Assembly (NCBI RefSeq): GCF_039548895.1
Contig: NZ_JBCLVG010000001.1
DNA length: 64,000 nt
Source of the DNA: Orlajensenia stereocauli
GTDB lineage: Bacteria > Actinomycetota > Actinomycetes > Actinomycetales > Microbacteriaceae
Direction: 5' to 3' (one strand)
A program made the position numbers and the translations under genes. Below, piece by piece: positions 26,244 through 36,820 of the stretch (position 1 is the stretch's first letter; every line of letters begins with the position of its first letter). The notes below the pieces were generated by a model. The model ran no database searches and was not told the DNA's origin. It saw only the letters and a list, made by a program, of their open reading frames with translations.

Positions 26244-27732
26244 CAGCCAGTACACGACGAGCCAGACCGGTTCCGCGATACCCAGCGACGCCCACTCCCT
26301 CACCGCCGGCGCCGACGGCGTCACCGCGCTGCACGACCGCTACCTCGTCGAGAAGCTGGCTCAGTTCGCACGCGAGCGCATCCCCGAGCGTGTCGTGCAC
26401 GCCAAGGGCGGCGGGGCCCACGGAGACTTCGTCGTGACGGGCGATGTGTCGGCCTTCACCCGCGCGGCCGTGTTCCAGCCCGGCGCATCGACTCCCACGC
26501 TCACGCGCTTCTCCTCCGTCGCAGGCGAGCAGGGCTCGCCGGACACCTGGCGAGACGTGCGCGGCTTCTCGGTGAAGTTCTACACCTCCGAGGGCAACTA
26601 CGACATCGTCGGAAACAACACGCCCGTCTTCTTCATCCGCGACGGAATCAAGTTCCCCGACTTCATCCACTCTCAGAAGCGGCTCCCCGGTTCCGGGCTC
26701 CGCGACCCTGACATGCAGTGGGACTTCTGGACCCTCTCCCCCGAGTCCGCCCACCAGGTCACCTACCTCATGGGCGACCGCGGACTCCCGCGTTCGTGGC
26801 GCGAGATGCCCGGCTTCGGATCGCACACCTACCAGTGGATCAACGCGGCGGGCGAGCGCTTCTGGGTGAAGTACCACTTCACCTCGAATCAGGGCAACAT
26901 CGAGATGGGGGGCGCCGAGGCACAGGACATCGCCGGCGCCGACGCCGACTACTACCGCCGCGACCTCTACGAGGCCATCGAAGCGGGAGACTTCCCCTCG
27001 TGGGACCTCCACGTGCAGATCATGCCGTACGCGGACGCCAAGACCTACCGCTTCAACCCGTTCGACCTCACCAAGGTCTGGCCGCACGCGGACTACCCGC
27101 TCGTCAAGGTCGGCACGCAGACGCTGAACCGCAACCCGGAGAACTTCTTCGCCGAGATCGAACAGGCGGCTTTCTCGCCCGCCAACACGGTTCCCGGCAT
27201 CGACATCAGCCCCGACAAGATGCTGATGGCGCGTGTGTTCTCCTACCCTGACGCGCAACGCTATCGCGTGGGCACGAACTACAACGAGATTCCGGTCAAT
27301 GCTCCGAAGTCGCCCGTGCACAACTACTCGCAGGACGGTGCGGCCCGCCATGGTTTCAAGCCCGCAACCGCCCCCGTCTATGCTCCCAACTCCTTCGGCG
27401 GCCCCGTGGCCGACCCCGCGATCGCGGGAGCCGGCAGCTGGGAGTCTGACGGCGAACTGATCCGCACTGCAGCGACGCTGCACGCCGAGGACAGCGATTT
27501 CGGTCAAGCTGGAACGCTGTACAGGGACGTCTTCGACGATGCGGCCAAGGCACGCTTCCTGGAGACCATCACCGGAGCCGTCGGCGGTACGACCGTGCCA
27601 GAGATCCGCGAGCGCGCCATCCAGTACTGGACGAACGTCGATGCTGTGCTGGGGGCCGCGCTGCGCGCCAACCTCGCGACGCCGATGGAGACGGCGAACG
27701 AGGCCGCCGAGTACGTGGGCGTCGGAGAGTAG
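26236..27732 (+). CDS. katA: Monofunctional haem catalase
   Basis: A 498-residue clade-3-size catalase that decomposes hydrogen peroxide. His55 (RVVHAKGGGAHG) and the NNTPVFF asparagine form the distal pocket. Tyr337 in RVFSYPDAQRYR is the proximal haem ligand. The length is normal for a small-subunit catalase, and no C-terminal flavodoxin-like domain is present. The gene overlaps fur and is followed by a strong terminator hairpin, so fur-katA is a self-contained unit. Confidence 0.96.
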   Translation: MTDSQYTTSQTGSAIPSDAHSLTAGADGVTALHDRYLVEKLAQFARERIPERVVHAKGGGAHGDFVVTGDVSAFTRAAVFQPGASTPTLTRFSSVAGEQGSPDTWRDVRGFSVKFYTSEGNYDIVGNNTPVFFIRDGIKFPDFIHSQKRLPGSGLRDPDMQWDFWTLSPESAHQVTYLMGDRGLPRSWREMPGFGSHTYQWINAAGERFWVKYHFTSNQGNIEMGGAEAQDIAGADADYYRRDLYEAIEAGDFPSWDLHVQIMPYADAKTYRFNPFDLTKVWPHADYPLVKVGTQTLNRNPENFFAEIEQAAFSPANTVPGIDISPDKMLMARVFSYPDAQRYRVGTNYNEIPVNAPKSPVHNYSQDGAARHGFKPATAPVYAPNSFGGPVADPAIAGAGSWESDGELIRTAATLHAEDSDFGQAGTLYRDVFDDAAKARFLETITGAVGGTTVPEIRERAIQYWTNVDAVLGAALRANLATPMETANEAAEYVGVGE

Positions 27733-27747
27733 CCACCCATCGCGGAC

Positions 27748-27785
27748 GTCGAAGCCGCCGCGCTCATTCGCGCGGCGGCTTCGAC
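27748..27785. terminator. Bidirectional hairpin after katA
   Basis: GTCGAAGCCGCCGCG (27748-27762) pairs perfectly with CGCGGCGGCTTCGAC (27771-27785) around an 8-nt loop, between convergent katA and the SpoIIM-family gene. Confidence 0.85.
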
Positions 27786-27789
27786 GGTC

Positions 27790-28785
27790 TCACGCTGCGA
27801 TGATGCGCCGGGACCCGGCCTCGTATTCGCCGAGGTCACCGGTCTCCCCCGCTCGCGACGCTCGCCCGCCGAGGACGAGCATGTAGGCGTAGAACGCTGC
27901 GGCCGCCGCGATGCCGATCGAGATCTTCACGGCCCACGGCCAGGGGGCCGGCGTCACGAAGCCCTCGATGATGCCCGAGATGAACAGCCAGATCGCCAGG
28001 CCGATGGCTACCGTGAACAGGGCCCTCGCGTCCTCGGCGAGCGCCTGACCGCGCGTGCGTGCGCCCGGCGCGATCCACGCCCAGAAGATGCGCAGGCCCG
28101 CGGCACCGGCCACGAAGACGCACGTGAGTTCGAGAAGGCCGTGCGGCAGGATGTACTCGAAGAACACGTCGCCCTTGTCGTAGGAGAACATGATGGCCGC
28201 CGAGACGCCCACGTTCTGGGCGTTCCCGAGCAGCGCGTAGGGCACGAAGACGCCGGTGATGCCGAGCGCGATGCACTGGGCGGCGATCCAGGCGTTGTTC
28301 GTCCACACCATGCCGGCGAACGAGGCCGCCGGGTTCTCGGAGTAGTAGTCGACGAAGTCGCCGTCGGCCAGCGCCTGTCGTTGGGCGTCGGTTCCGTATG
28401 ACGCGAGGACCTGCGGGTCGGCCAGCGCCCAGACCGCGTACAAGGTGGAGACGAGCACTGTGGCGAGGATGACGCCGAGGGTGATCCAGCGCAGCCTGTA
28501 GAGCGCGGCAGGAAGCTGGACGATGAAGAAGTGCGGCAGCATCGCGAGGGCGTTGCCGCTCGCCCCGGTGAAGCGCAGCCGGGCGCGCGACAACGTCACG
28601 GAGAGCCTGTCACCGGGGATCGTCGACCCCGACGCCGTGCTGAGCACCGAGAGCTGGGTCGCGCCGGCCTGATAGCCCGCGATGAGCTCGTCGGCTTCCT
28701 CGCCGGAGAGCCGCCGCCTGCGGGCCAGCTCGGACAACCTGTCCCACTCCGCGCCGTGGGCGGTCGAATATGCGTCGAGATCCAT
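27790..28785 (-). CDS. Stage II sporulation protein M (SpoIIM) family membrane protein
   Basis: A 331-residue protein with an N-terminal helical soluble part (1-90, DADELIAGYQAGATQLSVL type) and five or six membrane helices. The motif ENPAASFAGMVWTNNAWIA and later LPHGLLELTCVFVAGAAGL are typical of the DUF95/SpoIIM family. In non-sporulating actinobacteria these proteins accompany RDD, MoxR and DUF58 genes; function is unknown. ATG 28785 is chosen because the residues before it are non-family-like and the divergent RDD gene starts 16 bp away. Confidence 0.88.
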   Translation of the reverse strand: MDLDAYSTAHGAEWDRLSELARRRRLSGEEADELIAGYQAGATQLSVLSTASGSTIPGDRLSVTLSRARLRFTGASGNALAMLPHFFIVQLPAALYRLRWITLGVILATVLVSTLYAVWALADPQVLASYGTDAQRQALADGDFVDYYSENPAASFAGMVWTNNAWIAAQCIALGITGVFVPYALLGNAQNVGVSAAIMFSYDKGDVFFEYILPHGLLELTCVFVAGAAGLRIFWAWIAPGARTRGQALAEDARALFTVAIGLAIWLFISGIIEGFVTPAPWPWAVKISIGIAAAAAFYAYMLVLGGRASRAGETGDLGEYEAGSRRIIAA

Positions 28786-28801
28786 CTGATTAGATGATCG
28801 C

Positions 28802-29653
28802 ATGGCAGACCCCGTCGTGCAGCGCACCGCGTCGAACGATCGTGGGGAATCCGGTCTCGTCACCGGAGAGGCCGTCGCACTCGACGTTCGACCGGCGAGT
28901 GTCATCCTGCGGGGAGCCGGCACCGCGATCGATGCCGTCGTCTACGTCGGCCTGCTGCTCGGAGTCGCCTGGCTCGTCGTGCAGTACGGCTCCGCCGGGA
29001 TCGATCAGGCGGCGCTGCGGGCACTCGGCATCGTCGGTCTGGTGCTGTTCCTTCTCGTCATCCCCATGGTCGTCGAGATGGCGACTCACGGCCGGTCACT
29101 CGGACGGCTCGCCATCGGCGCCCGCGTCGTGCGCGACGACGGCGGTGCGATCGCGCTCCGCCACTCCTTCGTGCGTGCGCTCACCGGCGTCATCGAGATC
29201 TACCTGACCTTCGGCGCGGTCGCCGCCATGACCGGCCTGCTCAACGAGCGTTCGAAGCGCCTCGGGGATCTGCTCGCAGGAACCCACAGCCAGATCGAAC
29301 GCGTGCCGCGCTACGTGCCCCCTCGCCAGGGCATGCCGCCCATGCTCACCCAGTGGGCCCTGGTGGCCGACGTCGCCCGCCTGCCCGAGCCGCTGTCCCG
29401 CCGCATCGCGCAGTTCCTGTCGCAGGTCGACGCTCTGGTGCCGGCTACCCGCGCACGCACGGCGGAGCAGTTGGCGCGCGAGGCATCCGCCTATGTGTCA
29501 CCGCTGCCCGAGGTGGCCGCCGAGACCTTCCTCTGGGGCGTCGCGGCGCTGCGTCGGGAACGCGAGGCCACGGCGCTGCGCCTCGAGCAGCAACGCCTCG
29601 ACGCCCTGGAACCGGTGCTCGCGGGCCTGCCGCACGGCTTCCCGGAGCGCTGA
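28802..29653 (+). CDS. RDD family membrane protein
   Basis: A 283-residue protein. The RDD domain (about 28-160) starts with LRGAGTAIDAVVY, holds two or three membrane helices and ends with NERSKRLGDLLAGTHSQIERV. The cytoplasmic C-terminus (about 175-283) is alpha-helical and charged. RDD proteins are paired with SpoIIM-family proteins in this lineage, here divergently with 16 bp between start codons. There is no Shine-Dalgarno; TTAGAT 6 nt before the ATG suggests leaderless translation. Confidence 0.9.
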   Translation: MADPVVQRTASNDRGESGLVTGEAVALDVRPASVILRGAGTAIDAVVYVGLLLGVAWLVVQYGSAGIDQAALRALGIVGLVLFLLVIPMVVEMATHGRSLGRLAIGARVVRDDGGAIALRHSFVRALTGVIEIYLTFGAVAAMTGLLNERSKRLGDLLAGTHSQIERVPRYVPPRQGMPPMLTQWALVADVARLPEPLSRRIAQFLSQVDALVPATRARTAEQLAREASAYVSPLPEVAAETFLWGVAALRREREATALRLEQQRLDALEPVLAGLPHGFPER

Positions 29654-29700
29654 GGCTCCTGCCGCTCGAGCGATCGGCTCGCCGAGGACCGGGCTACGCC

Positions 29701-29738
29701 CGCGGTCGAAGCGCGCCTGCGATGGCGCTCCGACCGCG
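29701..29738. terminator. Bidirectional hairpin between RDD gene and ahcY
   Basis: CGCGGTCG/CGACCGCG (8 bp) and AGCGC/GCGCT (5 bp) are stacked with one A-C mismatch and a 10-nt loop, in the 117-bp gap between two convergent genes. Confidence 0.6.
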
Positions 29739-29770
29739 ACGGCGTCGGGACTCAGCGGACGGTGGACCGC

Positions 29771-31246
<1,476 letters not shown>

Positions 31247-31324
31247 GAGAGACATTCTGTCATTCACGGCGCTCGGATGCCGCTCCAGTTCGCGCGGGGC
31301 GAGCTGAGCTCGTCACGGCGGGGT

Positions 31325-31543
31325 TCAGGCGCCGTATCCAGCCTCGCCGAGCACGGCGTGCCTGATGACCTGCCAGCCCTGCGGCGCGGAGAGGCGCTCG
31401 GCATGGCGAACGCAGAGGTCGTAGCTGTGCGGCTCGTGGCTCATCGAGAGGGGGCCGAGCACGGCCATCGAGTCGGCATACACGTAGGTGAGCGTTGCCA
31501 CCGCGTCCGCGGTGCACGCCACCCGCGAGCAGGATCTGTTCAT
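31325..31543 (-). CDS. DUF3499 family protein
   Basis: A 72-residue actinobacterial protein beginning MNRSCSRVACTADAVATLTY. It has a Cys-x4-Cys pair and a later SYDLCVRHAERL, likely a small zinc-binding fold. Function is unknown. The family is conserved next to the Rv3259-like protein in actinobacteria (Rv3258c in M. tuberculosis). It is divergent from that gene, with 46 bp between the starts. Confidence 0.9.
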   Translation of the reverse strand: MNRSCSRVACTADAVATLTYVYADSMAVLGPLSMSHEPHSYDLCVRHAERLSAPQGWQVIRHAVLGEAGYGA

Positions 31544-31577
31544 GTCACCATCAGATTACCCGCGCGCCCGCGCGAAC

Positions 31578-31589
31578 TAGGATGGCGAC
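31578..31589 (+). promoter_or_regulatory. Leaderless promoter -10 of the zincin-like gene
   Basis: TAGGAT (31578-31583) stands 6 nt before ATG 31590 and no Shine-Dalgarno is present. On the other strand TAATCT lies 9 nt before the DUF3499 start, so the 46-bp region probably holds two facing compact promoters. Confidence 0.45.
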
Positions 31590-32033
31590 ATGCCCCGATC
31601 ACGACGCACACCGCGCACGGCGCCCTCGGCGCGGCGGGGCATCATCGACCGCCACGGTCGGGGTCTGCGCTCGGCGGTGACCGGGCCGTACCTGCCGATG
31701 ATCCGCGGCCGCATCGACCTGTTCGAGTCGACTGTCGCATCGACCGCCGAGTACCTCCGCGGCATCTGGCCGGAGCTCGACGACGTGAGATTCGAGATCG
31801 CGGCCGCCCCGGCCGAGGCTCTGCACGGCGATCACGTCGACCGGTGGCACGTGAACCTCGAGGAGCGCCGGGTGGTGCTCTACCGCATCCCCATCCAACG
31901 GATGGCGAAGCTGCACCGGAACGACGACCTGCACCAGCGCATGATGGTCGAGAGCTGCGTGTTCAGGGCGGTAGCCGACCTCATCGGCAAGGATCCCTGG
32001 GATCTGGATCCCGACCGCTACCGCGGCCTCTGA
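31590..32033 (+). CDS. Metallopeptidase-family (zincin-like) protein lacking HExxH
   Basis: A 147-residue protein related to the Rv3259-like group annotated as metallopeptidase family. The fold pattern (FESTVASTAEYLRGIWPELDD, WHVNLEERRVVLYRIPIQR) is recognisable, but the helix that should carry HExxH reads HQRMMVESCVFRAVAD, so the zinc ligands and catalytic Glu are not all there. It is probably not an active peptidase of this type. It is divergent from DUF3499, as in M. tuberculosis. Confidence 0.78.
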   Translation: MPRSRRTPRTAPSARRGIIDRHGRGLRSAVTGPYLPMIRGRIDLFESTVASTAEYLRGIWPELDDVRFEIAAAPAEALHGDHVDRWHVNLEERRVVLYRIPIQRMAKLHRNDDLHQRMMVESCVFRAVADLIGKDPWDLDPDRYRGL

Positions 32034-32095
32034 TGCCAGCCCGACGCTGAAAGCTCCCACAGCGCCCGCAGGACAGGACCCCGTGCGAGGCGGTC

Positions 32096-33547
32096 TCAGC
32101 GCGTGTAGACGGTCACCGGCGCCGCGAGGCCGCCGACGGGGTTGACGGCGAACGATGCCAGGCGCGTCGAGGCCTCGTAACCGATCGAGGCTACGATCCC
32201 TGCGGCATCGCTGATCTCGTAGCCTGCGCCGGCGTCGATCCCGAAGGACAGGGCCGTCGCGGCCGGCAGGTCGAGCTCCCGCGTCGTGCCGCGCGTCGAG
32301 GTGAGCACGACCGTCGCGTCCTCTCCGCTCGGATTCCAGGCGTGCAGCACCGGTGAGGCGCCGGCTGCCGCCGCGACGAGGGTGGGCTCGTCGGTGAGCG
32401 GTGACGACGCTGTGAACCACCCGAAGTCTCGACCGCTGTTCCCGCTGACGGCGGAGCGGGCCGCTGCCACGACGGGCTGGTCGGCTTCGACGCGGACGGT
32501 GTAGGCACCGGAGCCGAGCTCGGTCAGCGGAGCCTCGACACTCACGCCGGGCTCGAGGTCGACCGTGAACGAGGTGCCGGGCGTGCCCTCCTCCCCCACG
32601 ACGCTGACTGTCGCCTGCGTGCCGGTGTCACCGGGGACGAGCAGGCGCAGGCCGGGCTGCTCGTCGGAGTAGCCCTCCTCGGCTCCTGGCTGGGCGGCGG
32701 GATCTGCTGCGGTCGACGACGAGACCGTCAGGCCCGCGATGAGGGCCGTGGTGTCAGGGTCGGCCGTGGGTCCCACGATGTCGACACCGCCGGGCTCGAG
32801 GCCACGCACCGTGCTCTGCTGCAGGGATGCCGCCACCTCGCCACCGCTGGCCGTGACGTGCACGACAGGGGATGTGACATCGGGCGCGAGACCGGCGAGC
32901 GACACGACGCGCTGCGACTTCGGCTGAACGAGGATGCCCGTCGACCCCGGCGCATCGATCGGGCCGGACTCTCCGTAGACGGCGAGGTCGACAGTGGCGA
33001 GGACGCTCGACGGGTTCGTCAGCAGGACGAGGGTGGTGCGGCCGATCTCGGTGGAACCGCCCACGAGCCAGGCGTCGGGAACCGCCTCGGTGCACGCTGC
33101 GACGGCGAGGCCGGACTGGGTGTCTGTCGAGGCGACCTGCGCCTGGCTGGCCGCGACCAGGGGCGGCTCGGCCGCATCCGCAGCGGCGGGCACCGTCACC
33201 AGCGTCGGTCCACCATCGGAGTCGGCGGCGGCGTTGTCCGGCGCGTCCAGGCCGGTTTCCTCGGGAGCGGGCTCGCCGGATGCCGCAGCAGCAGTGACGC
33301 TCGCGCTGCCGATGGACGAGGCCGCCGTCGCCTGGGTCGCATCCTCCGCCAGGGCGAGGATAGGGCCGGGGCAGACGCGTTGGGCGTCGGTCGGGACCGG
33401 CACGACCTTCTGGGCGACCGGCGTGACCGAATAGCTGGGCCATGGCACCAGGACGGCAGCCGTCACGGCTCCCACGGCGATGGCGATCCCGGCGAGGCCG
33501 GCTATCGAACGGCCGCCGACCACGGCGAGCCTGCGCTTACTCGACAT
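32096..33547 (-). CDS. DUF5719 family secreted or membrane-anchored protein
   Basis: A 483-residue protein with an N-terminal hydrophobic segment (about 14-36) that is a signal anchor or signal peptide, a low-complexity Ala/Ser/Glu-rich stretch (to about 150) and a beta-rich C-terminal domain with repeated NPSG and GGEVAAS-type strands. DUF5719 has no known role. Its ATG overlaps the end of the giant glycosyltransferase gene (33537-33547), so they are co-translated; a role outside the membrane beside that enzyme is inferred. Confidence 0.85.
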   Translation of the reverse strand: MSSKRRLAVVGGRSIAGLAGIAIAVGAVTAAVLVPWPSYSVTPVAQKVVPVPTDAQRVCPGPILALAEDATQATAASSIGSASVTAAAASGEPAPEETGLDAPDNAAADSDGGPTLVTVPAAADAAEPPLVAASQAQVASTDTQSGLAVAACTEAVPDAWLVGGSTEIGRTTLVLLTNPSSVLATVDLAVYGESGPIDAPGSTGILVQPKSQRVVSLAGLAPDVTSPVVHVTASGGEVAASLQQSTVRGLEPGGVDIVGPTADPDTTALIAGLTVSSSTAADPAAQPGAEEGYSDEQPGLRLLVPGDTGTQATVSVVGEEGTPGTSFTVDLEPGVSVEAPLTELGSGAYTVRVEADQPVVAAARSAVSGNSGRDFGWFTASSPLTDEPTLVAAAAGASPVLHAWNPSGEDATVVLTSTRGTTRELDLPAATALSFGIDAGAGYEISDAAGIVASIGYEASTRLASFAVNPVGGLAAPVTVYTR

Positions 33548-36500
33548 CGCGCTTCTCCTCGGTCGATTCCGTCGGTTCGGTCAGGTCGGACGGTTCTGGA
33601 TCGGAGTCCGATCGTGCCTCCGCCTCGGGATCGGGCACCGGATCCGGCTCGGCATCGCCCTCCACAGCACCGCTGTCGGCTGGCGACGCTGTCGTACCGT
33701 CGGTCCCCGACGTCGCCGCATCGGCGTCGGCTTCACCGGCTTCGACAGCTTCGGCTGCCGCTCCCGCATCTCCCGTCGACTCCTCGGTCACGCCGTCCTC
33801 CGGGAGATCCTCGTCGGCGATCACGACCCCCGCGGCGGCCCGACGGGGCGAACGGCCGGCACGCCGCTCGCGACGCTCCCTGGCCGCGCGGCGCCGTGCC
33901 GATTCCGGCGGGAGTTCACGGCCGACACCTGTGGGGATGGAGAGCAGCAGTGTGGCCCCGAACACGACGGCGGCGACGATCAGGGATGCCGTTCCGATCC
34001 ACCCGCCGGCGTTCGCGGGGACAGCGGCCGACGCAGCGCCGTCCTCGTTGGTGTCGACACGCCAGAGCATGCCGTAGTCGGTACGCCCGACGGGGACGAG
34101 GGTGGAGTTGCCGTCCAGGGCTGCGGTGGCGCGACGGGTCACCTGCACGGCGGCGGCAGACGGCGCAGCGCCATCGGCGCGCACGGCAGGCTCGAGCAGC
34201 ACGAAGCGGATGCGGTTGGCGTCGAGCGCGGCGGCGGCGTCGAACGCGCTGCGCGACGTCAGGTTGCCGGCGATCGTGGCGATCTCCTTCTGCGCAGCAC
34301 TCACCTCCCGATCCGTCGACGCGAGGACCGACTGGTCGTCGAGGGTCGTTCCAGAACCACGCTGGAGGTCGGCGAGGATGCCGCCGTCCGGCTGCGGCAC
34401 GATGGCCAGCGTTCCCGCACGGGGGTCGCCCGCCGACTCTGCCGACACGAATGCCGGCAGGATGCGATTCGACGTCGCGTCGACGGCCGACTGCCCGAGC
34501 GGAACAGCGAGGGCGAGCGGAGCCGCGACGGCCACGAAGCACGCGGCAGCCACGATCGCCGGAATGATCGAGTAGCGCGGAATCGCGTTGAGGCCGATGG
34601 TGACCGCTCCGACGATGCCGAGCCAGTACAGGCTGAGACCCGTTCCCGCCCACACGGGCACGAGCTGCGAACCCGTCGTGGCCACGACGATGAGAGTGGC
34701 GGCGAGGGCCGTGGCGAAGCCGAGCAGCGAGACTCCGAGTGCGAAGGCCGCACTGCGGAAGCCGGGCAGGAACAGGGCGAGCAGGCCGAGCACGGCCAGG
34801 GGCGCGAGAAGGATCGGAACCACGACCTGGGGCAGCAGGCCGTCGATCGGGATCAGGCCGAGAGCCTGGTCCCAGCCGCCGAATCCACCGCCGGGGAAGC
34901 CGAGCAGGAGTTGCCAGACCGATGCCGGCGTGCCTGCCAGCGGCACCCCGGGGTCGGCCACCAGGGCGATCCAGTTCGCACGCAACGCCTGGTCGAACAC
35001 CAGCGGGGCGAGGAGGGCTACGGCCGGGATCGGGATGCCGATGATGCGGAAGAAGCCGCGCCCGCTGATCACGAGCAGCACGAGCCAGATGACGAGCAGC
35101 GCCGGGGTCAGGGATGGGGCGCAGGCCACGATCGCCGCGAACAGCAGGGCCGTTGTGGCGGATGCCGACCAGGATCTGGCCGCGGCGAAGCCTGCGAACA
35201 CGAGCCACGGCAGCAGGAGGTGGGTGAGTACGGCGGCCGGGCGACCATCGGCGATGGCAGTCATGAAGGTCGGCGCCAGCATCCAGAGCACCGCGGCGAT
35301 GGCCCGGAGGCCTCCGCGGTCGGTGAGACGGGTGGCGGCGAACCAGGCGCCGAGGGCCGCGAGCGGCACGGCTGCCACCCAGAGCGCGAGCATGGCGGCC
35401 GACGGAGACCAGAAGGCGAGCGACCCGAGCACCGCGAGCACGGCGGCGAACGGGTCGGCAGCTCCGACGAAGCCGGGTCCCAGGTCACGCCATCCGTAGC
35501 CGATGTTCTGCCAGAGCTCGGCCGGAGTCGAGCTCAACGGCAGCAGGCCGCCTCCGCCGACGGCGGCAGACCCCACGAGCGGAGCGGCGACGACGAGGCC
35601 GACCACGACGGCGGCGAGCACGGTCCAGGCGCCGCCCGAAGTGAGGAAGCCGATCTCGTGCCTGGCTCCGCGGGCCCTCGCGATGCGGGCCTCCCTGGCG
35701 AGGGCACGGCGACGGCGCATCTCGGCCGGCGTGACTCGCAGCGACCCCAGGACCGACCAGGGATTACTGCGGGTGCGCGCGATATTGCGGCGGGCCGCCG
35801 TCGTTCTGATGCCCGAGAACGCCGCTGTGAACGCCGCTGCGAACTCTCCGCCGATCCGTCCGGGCTGCTTGCCGAGCAGCGCGATGATCGAGCGCAGGAT
35901 GGCCAGTGGCACGAGCGAGAGCCAGTGCACGGGGACGAGCACCGCTGGCGCGTAGGCCAGTCGTCTGTGCAACTGCGCCGTGCGCTGCTGACGGGCGCGA
36001 CGTCGACGGATGCGGCCCTTGTGCGAGGTGTTGGCCCCGGCGACGCCGTCACCGGCCGTAGCGACCCGCGCTGCCGGCGCGACGGACACCCTGTGCCCGG
36101 CCAGACGGGCGCGCACGCAGAAATCGAGAGCGTCGTCGACGACGGGCAGCCCCGGGTCGAACCCTCCGAGGGTCTCCCAGACGGTGTGGCGCACGAGCAT
36201 GCCGCTGGCCACGACGGCGAGCACGTCGCTCAGCACGTCGCGCTGTCCCTGGTCGAGTTCGTCGGAGACGAGGGCGACGGTCGCTCCCTGCGTCGTCAGT
36301 GATTCGCCGAGCGAGCGGATGAATTCGCCGCGCTCCCAGTCGAGCAGCTTCGGACCGGCGATGGCGACGGAAGGAGCGGTCTCGAGCGCCGCGACGAGCT
36401 CGGCCAGCGCCGTCGGCTCAGGCGCCGTGTCCTGGGCGATCAGCCAGAGGAGCTCGTTCGGGGCCGTGGGCGGGGTGGTCACGCGCACGGCGGTGGCGAT

Positions 36501-36710
36501 CGCCCCGCCGAAGGTGAGGTCGGAGTCTGCGGCGATCAGGTGCGTCGGGCCGAACTCGGCCAGCAGTGCGCCTGTGTCGTCCGTCGACCCGCAGTCGACG
36601 GCGATGATGGCGTCGGGGGCCATGGTCTGGGCGGCGAGAGCCTCGAGAGTCCGCGGAAGGTGCTCCGCGCCGTTTCGGGCGACGATGATGGCGGTGACTC
36701 TGGGTGACAT
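33537..36710 (-). CDS. Giant family 2 glycosyltransferase fused to a polytopic membrane region
   Basis: A 1057-residue protein. The GT2 domain (1-280) has VTAIIVARNGAEHLPRTL, the AVDCGSTDDT acceptor loop and VDDALDFCVRARLAG. A basic linker is followed by about 13 membrane helices (360-750), an extracytoplasmic domain (about 755-905), one more membrane helix and a cytoplasmic, highly acidic tail of 100 residues (Glu/Asp/Ala/Thr/Ser-rich). This architecture occurs upstream of DUF5719 in actinobacteria and probably makes or exports a cell envelope glycan; the product is unknown. It starts 110 nt after whiB2. Confidence 0.85.
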   Translation of the reverse strand: MSPRVTAIIVARNGAEHLPRTLEALAAQTMAPDAIIAVDCGSTDDTGALLAEFGPTHLIAADSDLTFGGAIATAVRVTTPPTAPNELLWLIAQDTAPEPTALAELVAALETAPSVAIAGPKLLDWERGEFIRSLGESLTTQGATVALVSDELDQGQRDVLSDVLAVVASGMLVRHTVWETLGGFDPGLPVVDDALDFCVRARLAGHRVSVAPAARVATAGDGVAGANTSHKGRIRRRRARQQRTAQLHRRLAYAPAVLVPVHWLSLVPLAILRSIIALLGKQPGRIGGEFAAAFTAAFSGIRTTAARRNIARTRSNPWSVLGSLRVTPAEMRRRRALAREARIARARGARHEIGFLTSGGAWTVLAAVVVGLVVAAPLVGSAAVGGGGLLPLSSTPAELWQNIGYGWRDLGPGFVGAADPFAAVLAVLGSLAFWSPSAAMLALWVAAVPLAALGAWFAATRLTDRGGLRAIAAVLWMLAPTFMTAIADGRPAAVLTHLLLPWLVFAGFAAARSWSASATTALLFAAIVACAPSLTPALLVIWLVLLVISGRGFFRIIGIPIPAVALLAPLVFDQALRANWIALVADPGVPLAGTPASVWQLLLGFPGGGFGGWDQALGLIPIDGLLPQVVVPILLAPLAVLGLLALFLPGFRSAAFALGVSLLGFATALAATLIVVATTGSQLVPVWAGTGLSLYWLGIVGAVTIGLNAIPRYSIIPAIVAAACFVAVAAPLALAVPLGQSAVDATSNRILPAFVSAESAGDPRAGTLAIVPQPDGGILADLQRGSGTTLDDQSVLASTDREVSAAQKEIATIAGNLTSRSAFDAAAALDANRIRFVLLEPAVRADGAAPSAAAVQVTRRATAALDGNSTLVPVGRTDYGMLWRVDTNEDGAASAAVPANAGGWIGTASLIVAAVVFGATLLLSIPTGVGRELPPESARRRAARERRERRAGRSPRRAAAGVVIADEDLPEDGVTEESTGDAGAAAEAVEAGEADADAATSGTDGTTASPADSGAVEGDAEPDPVPDPEAEARSDSDPEPSDLTEPTESTEEKRDVE

Positions 36711-36820
36711 ATCGGGGAAAGCCTAAGTTGCCCTCGCCGACTCGCACGGAGTGCCGCCGGGCGTGGCCGATATCCGATCGACCGGATCGTGTGGCCCGTT
36801 GGGGTGGCACACGTCAGCGA

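Noticed and set aside
25797..27732. Recent horizontal transfer of fur-katA
   Set aside because: The module looks inserted by gene order, but its codon use is like the neighbours and no flanking repeats or mobile genes are seen; transfer cannot be supported.
31247..31324. Possible SAH riboswitch upstream of ahcY
   Set aside because: Only 78 nt separate ahcY from the same-direction DUF3499 gene, and I could not find the expected pairings.
33480..36302. Open frame of 940 codons antisense to the giant glycosyltransferase
   Set aside because: Arg/Glu/Gly/His-rich composition typical of a high-GC shadow frame; the minus strand has clear domains and membrane helices.
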